Assembly: GCA_900553345.1 (NCBI GenBank) | Contig: USDE01000097.1 | Coordinates: 1 to 6,023, forward strand | Origin: an uncultured Collinsella sp. | Lineage (GTDB): Bacteria > Actinomycetota > Coriobacteriia > Coriobacteriales > Coriobacteriaceae | Direction: 5' to 3' | Length of the DNA stretch: 6,023 nucleotides | Part shown: in pieces, positions 1 through 3,407 of the stretch | Position numbering within the stretch: the stretch's first letter is position 1 | Layout: every line of letters begins with the position of its first letter | Program-made: the position numbers and the translations under genes | The notes under the pieces: model-generated | Databases searched by the model: none | What the model saw: only the letters and a program-made list of their open reading frames with translations | What the model was told of the DNA's origin: nothing

Positions 1-52
1 TTTCGACTAGGGTGGGCGGTTGCATATCGCCTGCTAGGGAAGGAGCGATCCT

Positions 53-1390
53 ATGCCCCAGAACATCTTCGGTACCGACGGCGTCCGTGGCGTCGCCAAT
101 GCCGACCTCTCGTGCGACCTCGCGTTTCGCCTGGGCCGCGCGGCGACCAAGTTCCTTGGCCCGGATATCTGCATCGGCCGCGATACGCGTCTTTCGGGCA
201 CCATGCTCGAGAGTGCTCTGACCGCCGGTATCATGGCCGAGGGCGGCCGTCCGCACTGCTGCGGCGTTATCCCTACGCCGGCCGTGGCACTGCTCACCGT
301 TCAGAACGAGCTCGACGGCGGCATCGTCATCTCCGCTTCGCATAATCCGCCGGAGTTCAACGGCATCAAGTTCTTTAGCCGCAAGGGCATGAAGCTTCCC
401 GACGCCGTCGAGGAAGAGATCAGCGCCTGGGTCATGTCCGAGGAGGCCATGGCTGCCGACACGCTGCCGACTGGCGCCGGTGTGGGCCACATCATCAAGA
501 TGAAGGACGCTCGCAAGGCATACGTCGACCATGCCATCGATACGCTCGACGGCCTGAGGCTCGACGGCCTGGTTGTTGCCGTCGACTGCGGTCACGGCGC
601 CTCTTGCCAGACCACGCCCGCCGCGCTGCAGCGCCTGGGCGCCACGGTCCATGCCATCAACACCGACTATTGCGGCACCGACATCAACGTCGAGTGCGGC
701 TCCACCCATCTTGAGCCCCTGCGCGAGCTTGTCCTGCGTACCCACGCCGACATTGGCCTGGCCCACGATGGCGATGCCGACCGCGTGCTGTTCGTGGACA
801 GCGAGGGCAACGAAATCGATGGCGACTACATCCTGGCCATCTGCGGCTCCGACCTGGCTGCTCGCGGCAAACTCGCCAACTCCGAGATCGTCTCGACCGT
901 CATGTGCAACCTGGGCTTCTCCATCGCTATGAAGGAGCAGGGCTTCGAGATGGTCCAGACCGCCGTGGGCGACCGCTATGTTCTTGAGCGCATGCTCGCG
1001 GACGGCGCCGTCATCGGCGGCGAGCAGTCCGGCCACATCATCTTCTTGGAGCACAACACCACCGGCGACGGCCTGGTGACGGCCCTGCAGCTGCTGGCCG
1101 TGCTCAAGCGCACTGGTCGCACGCTTACCGACCTCGCTGGCATCATGAAGAAGTACCCGCAGGTGCTTGTCAACGTGCACTCCGACAACAAGGCCGGCCT
1201 GGACGACTGCCAGCCCATCTGGGATGCCGTCGCTGCTGCCGAGAAGGAACTTGACGGTCGCGGCCGCATTCTGGTGCGCCCGAGCGGCACCGAACCGCTG
1301 GTTCGCGTCATGGCCGAGGCCGAGACGCACGAGCTGACCCAGCGCGTTGTCAACGACATCGTCGAGGTTGTCAAGCGCGAACTTCCCTAA
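53..1390 (+). CDS. glmM: Phosphoglucosamine mutase GlmM
   Basis: This cytoplasmic enzyme converts glucosamine-6-phosphate to glucosamine-1-phosphate, the step that commits amino sugar to UDP-GlcNAc and hence to peptidoglycan. The 445-residue length is normal for the family. The alpha-D-phosphohexomutase landmarks are all present in order: FGTDGVRG at residues 6-13, the phosphoserine loop SASHNP at 94-99 with S96 as the expected catalytic serine, the Mg-binding loop DGDADR at 239-244, the sugar-recognition loop GGEQSGH at 322-328, and the phosphate-binding loop RPSGTEP at 409-415. The sugar loop reads GEQSGH as in GlmM; phosphomannomutase/phosphoglucomutase relatives usually have GEMSGH or similar. 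The ATG at 53 has AAGGAG at 40-45 with a 7-nt spacer, and the protein begins directly before the FGTDG motif, so the start is firm. The gene upstream is outside the window, so I cannot say whether glmM is an internal operon gene. I see no terminator after it; the next gene starts 71 nt downstream. Nothing looks broken. Confidence 0.98.
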   Translation: MPQNIFGTDGVRGVANADLSCDLAFRLGRAATKFLGPDICIGRDTRLSGTMLESALTAGIMAEGGRPHCCGVIPTPAVALLTVQNELDGGIVISASHNPPEFNGIKFFSRKGMKLPDAVEEEISAWVMSEEAMAADTLPTGAGVGHIIKMKDARKAYVDHAIDTLDGLRLDGLVVAVDCGHGASCQTTPAALQRLGATVHAINTDYCGTDINVECGSTHLEPLRELVLRTHADIGLAHDGDADRVLFVDSEGNEIDGDYILAICGSDLAARGKLANSEIVSTVMCNLGFSIAMKEQGFEMVQTAVGDRYVLERMLADGAVIGGEQSGHIIFLEHNTTGDGLVTALQLLAVLKRTGRTLTDLAGIMKKYPQVLVNVHSDNKAGLDDCQPIWDAVAAAEKELDGRGRILVRPSGTEPLVRVMAEAETHELTQRVVNDIVEVVKRELP

Positions 1391-1420
1391 TGGTCAAAAA
1401 CGGATGCCAAGTGGTAAACT
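1391..1420 (+). promoter_or_regulatory. Candidate promoter for the PTS IIA gene
   Basis: An extended -10 element, TGGTAAACT, lies at 1412-1420 (hexamer TAAACT, 1415-1420). A weak -35, TGGTCA, lies at 1391-1396 with an 18-nt spacer, immediately after the glmM stop codon. Transcription would start about 35 nt before the IIA start codon. The -35 matches the consensus at only four of six positions, so most support comes from the extended -10 and its location. Because no terminator is seen after glmM, read-through transcription is also likely. Confidence 0.4.
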
Positions 1421-1461
1421 GTTAAGGCTATTTTGATTGATTGGTATGTCCGAGGGGAAGC

Positions 1462-1959
1462 ATGTTCACTAAAGTCCTGAGGTCTTTTGGTATGCGTGGT
1501 CGAGTCCTTACGCTGGATGCTCCCATCTCGGGCGACGTTATTCCGCTGTCCGAGGTCAATGACCAGACGTTTGCTACCGGCCTTTTGGGCCAGGGCGTGG
1601 CGATTCAGCCCACCGGAACGCGCGTGATCGCGCCGGCTGATGCCAAGGTCGAGGCTATTTTTCCCACGGGACACGCCGTTGCGCTTAACACGGTCGATGG
1701 CTTGGACGTGCTCATCCACGTTGGTTTGGACACTGTTCAGCTCGAGGGCAAGCACTTTACCGTACATGCGCAAGTGGGTGACATCGTCCATAAGGGCGAT
1801 GTACTCATTGAGTTCGATCGCGAGGCAATTGCTGCCGAGGGCTACGATGTGACGGTTCCCATCTTGGTATGCAACTCCGTTGAGTTCTCGAGCATCAAGG
1901 GCTCCGTTGGCGTGCATGTCGAAGAGATGGACCAGCTCATCGTTGCTCGCGAGCGCTAG
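1462..1959 (+). CDS. crr: Stand-alone glucose-type PTS IIA phosphocarrier protein
   Basis: This is a 165-residue single-domain EIIA of the glucose family (PTS_EIIA_1). It takes phosphate from HPr on a histidine and passes it to an IIB domain during sugar import. The active-site histidine is H86 in LIHVGLDTV (residues 84-92). The second, phosphate-stabilising histidine is H71 in TGHAV. The fold-defining stretches APISGDVIPL (20-29) and GQGVAIQPTG (43-52) are present. Length and N-terminus align with E. coli Crr (169 aa, MGLFDKLKSL against MFTKVLRSFG here), so it is a free IIA and not a fragment of an IICBA protein. The ATG at 1462 is chosen for that alignment; its ribosome-binding site is GAGGGG at 1452-1457 with a short 4-nt spacer. 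An in-frame ATG at 1492 with TGAGG at 1478-1482 is a less likely start, and a TTG at 1441 has no support. No cognate IIB/IIC gene is in the window. The free IIA could serve nearby or distant permeases, including ones for GlcNAc, and may also have regulatory partners; this is inference. Confidence 0.93.
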   Translation: MFTKVLRSFGMRGRVLTLDAPISGDVIPLSEVNDQTFATGLLGQGVAIQPTGTRVIAPADAKVEAIFPTGHAVALNTVDGLDVLIHVGLDTVQLEGKHFTVHAQVGDIVHKGDVLIEFDREAIAAEGYDVTVPILVCNSVEFSSIKGSVGVHVEEMDQLIVARER

Positions 1960-1981
1960 CAAGTGCACGTGGCCATTAGCC

Positions 1982-1987
1982 TACAAT
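1982..1987 (+). promoter_or_regulatory. Possible -10 element for nagB
   Basis: TACAAT matches the TATAAT consensus at five of six positions and lies 22 nt after the IIA stop codon. No convincing -35 is found 16-19 nt upstream (best is TAGCAA at 1957-1962). If used, transcription would begin near 1994, placing the 2000-2033 stem-loop at the extreme 5' end of a leader of about 240 nt. This is a weak call. Confidence 0.25.
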
Positions 1988-1999
1988 TCAAACACGTTT

Positions 2000-2033
2000 A
2001 CGGAGGGCGCCCTTGAAAGAGGACGCCCTCCGT
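2000..2033 (+). repeat. Perfect 10-bp inverted repeat, strong stem-loop without U-run
   Basis: ACGGAGGGCG at 2000-2009 is exactly complementary to CGCCCTCCGT at 2024-2033. Inside, after one C-A mismatch (2010/2023), 2011-2013 pairs with 2020-2022 and a T-G wobble (2014/2019) closes a GAAA loop at 2015-2018. The hairpin is long and very stable. The bases after it (GGCAAGATGG) are not a T-tract, and the complementary strand has none either, so it does not look like an intrinsic terminator in either direction. A 5' leader element, an mRNA-stabilising or processing hairpin between crr and nagB, or a protein-binding site are the alternatives. The sequence does not decide among them. Confidence 0.85.
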
Positions 2034-2231
2034 GGCAAGATGGGATTTGTCCGAAGCTAAAAGGCTTTGGGTCACCGTGGACGGGCAGGGGCCTCGACGC
2101 GGTTAGACACGAGACACATACATTACGCGACCTCGCCCTGGTGGCCGCACACGTTGGTTGCGGCCGACGCGGGCCGCGGGCAAGTGCTTGTAAGGGGAGC
2201 CTTGCCTCTCTTGTACGAGAAAGGACGCGTA
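2000..2231 (+). promoter_or_regulatory. Stem-loop-rich nagB leader, possible cis-regulatory RNA
   Basis: The 272-nt gap between the IIA gene and nagB holds no gene I recognise, but has consecutive potential stems. These are 2000-2009/2024-2033 (10 bp), 2051-2057/2064-2070 (7 bp with one G-T wobble and loop TAAAAG), 2074-2077/2100-2103 flanked by 2071-2073/2106-2108, 2143-2149/2159-2165 (GGCCGCA with TGCGGCC, perfect 7 bp), and 2178-2184/2201-2207 (GGGCAAG with CTTGCCT, 7 bp with one wobble). An alternative stem, 2205-2210 with 2217-2224, would pair part of the nagB ribosome-binding site. I compared it by memory with the glmS ribozyme, T-box, TPP, SAM, cobalamin, c-di-GMP, RNase P and SRP RNA signatures and saw none. 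GC-rich DNA forms chance stems easily, so function is unproven. Confidence 0.35.
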
Positions 2232-2960
2232 ATGAAGATCATTAAAGCTAAAGACTACGAGGATATGAGCCGCAAGGCCGCCAATATTATCTCGGCGCAG
2301 GTTATCCTCAAGCCCGACTGTGTGCTGGGCCTTGCCACCGGCTCCACCCCGATCGGTGCCTACAAGCAGCTCGCTGCTTGGTACGAGAAGGGCGACGTTG
2401 ACTTTGCCGAGGTCAGCACCTACAACCTGGACGAGTATCGCGGCCTTTCGCACGACGATCCCCAGAGCTATCACTACTTCATGCGTGAGAACTTCTTCGA
2501 TCACATCAACATCGACCTGAACAACACGCATGTGCCCGACGGTTCCAACCCCGACGCCGCCGCTGCCTGCTCCGAGTACGACAAGATCGTCGCCGCCGCC
2601 GGTTACCCGGATCTGCAGCTGCTCGGCATTGGCAACAACGGCCACATCGGTTTCAACGAGCCCGATGACCACTTCTCCAAGGGCACGCACTGCGTCGACC
2701 TCACCGAGAGCACCATTCAGGCCAACAGCCGTCTGTTCGACAGCATCGACGACGTGCCCCGTCAGGCCTACACCATGGGTACCCAGACCATCATGTATGC
2801 CCGCATGATCCTGGTCGTCGCCAACGGCGAGGCCAAGGCCCAGGCCGTGCATGACATGTGCTATGGTCCGGTTACGCCCGAGTGCCCGGCTTCAATCCTG
2901 CAGCTGCACACCAACTGCGTTGTCGTCGCCGACGAGGCCGCCCTTTCGCTCTGCGAGTAG
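2232..2960 (+). CDS. nagB: Glucosamine-6-phosphate deaminase NagB
   Basis: This cytoplasmic enzyme converts glucosamine-6-phosphate reversibly to fructose-6-phosphate and ammonium, the last step of GlcNAc/glucosamine use before glycolysis. At 242 residues it has the short form typical of Bacillus-type NagB; E. coli NagB is longer (266 aa). Motifs are the phosphate loop GLATGSTPIGAY (33-44), the catalytic-base region YNLDEY (64-69, D67), GIGNNGHIGFNEP (132-144, with N136, H138, E143) and TESTIQANSR (158-167). E. coli has aspartate (D141) where N136 stands here; asparagine is, as I recall, common in Gram-positive NagB. The short C-terminus suggests it lacks the GlcNAc-6-P allostery of E. coli NagB (inference). 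The ATG at 2232 has AAAGGA at 2220-2225 with a 6-nt spacer and gives the usual MKII beginning. In-frame TTG codons at 2202 and 2211 lie after a second SD-like AAGGGGAG (2192-2199), but would add residues the family does not have. A strong terminator follows. No nagA is in the window. Confidence 0.98.
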   Translation: MKIIKAKDYEDMSRKAANIISAQVILKPDCVLGLATGSTPIGAYKQLAAWYEKGDVDFAEVSTYNLDEYRGLSHDDPQSYHYFMRENFFDHINIDLNNTHVPDGSNPDAAAACSEYDKIVAAAGYPDLQLLGIGNNGHIGFNEPDDHFSKGTHCVDLTESTIQANSRLFDSIDDVPRQAYTMGTQTIMYARMILVVANGEAKAQAVHDMCYGPVTPECPASILQLHTNCVVVADEAALSLCE

Positions 2961-2992
2961 CGCGAGCCCGTCACTTCGACATAGCTTTGCCG

Positions 2993-3020
2993 AAGGCCTC
3001 CGCTTTGCGGGGGCCTTTTT
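2993..3020 (+). terminator. Intrinsic terminator of nagB
   Basis: An 11-bp stem pairs 2993-3003 (AAGGCCTCCGC) with 3007-3017 (GCGGGGGCCTT), with one T-G wobble and a TTT loop. It runs into a T-tract ending at 3020 (five Ts, 3016-3020). It starts 32 nt after the nagB stop codon and is oriented for + strand transcripts. It separates nagB from the regulator downstream. Confidence 0.94.
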
Positions 3021-3248
3021 GCTGTCCTTACCGCATGCTTGACCAAAATCTTGCTGCAAGTTTGACGGATGGCGAACGCCCAACAGCTTGATTCATTCCA
3101 TACCAGATTCTATGCAAAAATGCCACTAAAAGGTCGCAGACGGTAGCGGGTGCTAGGCGAGTTGAATGACAGGGGTGAACCATGTTCGCATGCGTTACAC
3201 TGCCACTGGGATGGGACAAGCAGACAAGTACATTTACCTGCTCAAAGA

Positions 3249-3278
3249 CCGATTAGTCGGGGGATTAATAACAATCGG
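3249..3278 (+). repeat. Inverted repeat CCGATT-N18-AATCGG
   Basis: CCGATT at 3249-3254 is exactly complementary to AATCGG at 3273-3278. The left arm is also part of a compact dyad, CCGATTAGTCGG at 3249-3260 (4-bp arms around TTAG). It lies about 130 nt before the regulator gene. It could be a binding site or RNA hairpin; 6-bp arms also occur by chance at this spacing. Confidence 0.4.
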
Positions 3279-3358
3279 CCCTCGCTGTACTAAAACTTGC
3301 CGCTTGCGTACCGAAAGACAACCTAAAACACAAAACCGCTCTATTCATGGTGCGGCTT

Positions 3359-3387
3359 GTATGGTCTTGCGGTTACGGTGTCCATAC
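3359..3387 (+). repeat. Inverted repeat GTATGG-N17-CCATAC before the regulator
   Basis: GTATGG at 3359-3364 is exactly complementary to CCATAC at 3382-3387. The right arm ends 8 nt before the regulator's ribosome-binding site (AGAGGAG, 3396-3402). Two T-G wobbles would extend an RNA stem outward at 3357-3358/3388-3389. The position suits an autoregulatory operator or a translational-control hairpin. No known binding consensus is recognised. Confidence 0.4.
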
Positions 3388-3407
3388 GGTCGAGTAGAGG
3401 AGCGGGC

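Larger units (their letters stand above)
3021..3407 (+). other. Long upstream region of the regulator, no convincing gene
   Basis: About 390 nt between the nagB terminator and the regulator start. Base composition is visibly more A/T-rich than the flanking genes, especially 3090-3350. Small open frames exist on both strands (for example 3166-3414 on +), but they have arginine/cysteine-rich, non-family-like translations and poor start signals. No promoter stands out: the best pair is TTGATT at 3088-3093 with TATGCA at 3111-3116 (17-nt spacer), which is weak. Several dyads are present: GAAC-CAT-GTTC at 3177-3187, CCGATT/AATCGG at 3249-3278, and GTATGG/CCATAC at 3359-3387. The length and dyads suit a regulated promoter and 5' untranslated region, but this is inferred from position. 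Confidence 0.5.

Noticed and set aside
1..10. Tail of an upstream gene ending in TAG at 8-10
   Set aside because: Only two codons precede the stop inside the window; neither frame nor identity can be judged.
1387..1968. 193-codon open frame on the minus strand across the IIA gene
   Set aside because: The + strand encodes an intact EIIA with both histidines; the antisense frame has no features.
2000..2033. Intrinsic terminator for the IIA gene
   Set aside because: The stem is strong but no T-tract follows on either strand.
2040..2060. Six-codon upstream open frame (ATG 2040, TAA 2058-2060) as a leader peptide
   Set aside because: It has no ribosome-binding site and no run of diagnostic codons; short frames like this are expected by chance.
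2067..2231. Extended N-terminus for nagB from upstream in-frame codons
   Set aside because: The ATG at 2232 has a good ribosome-binding site and gives the standard 242-residue NagB; the extra residues do not resemble the family.
2103..2852. 249-codon open frame on the minus strand across nagB
   Set aside because: It is antisense to an unmistakable nagB, and its valine/glycine-rich translation has no motif. It is a shadow of the coding strand.
3176..3188. TGAAC-CAT-GTTCG as an SOS/LexA box
   Set aside because: The Gram-positive/actinobacterial box needs a 4-nt spacer between CGAAC and GTTCG; here the spacer is 3 nt and the first base differs.
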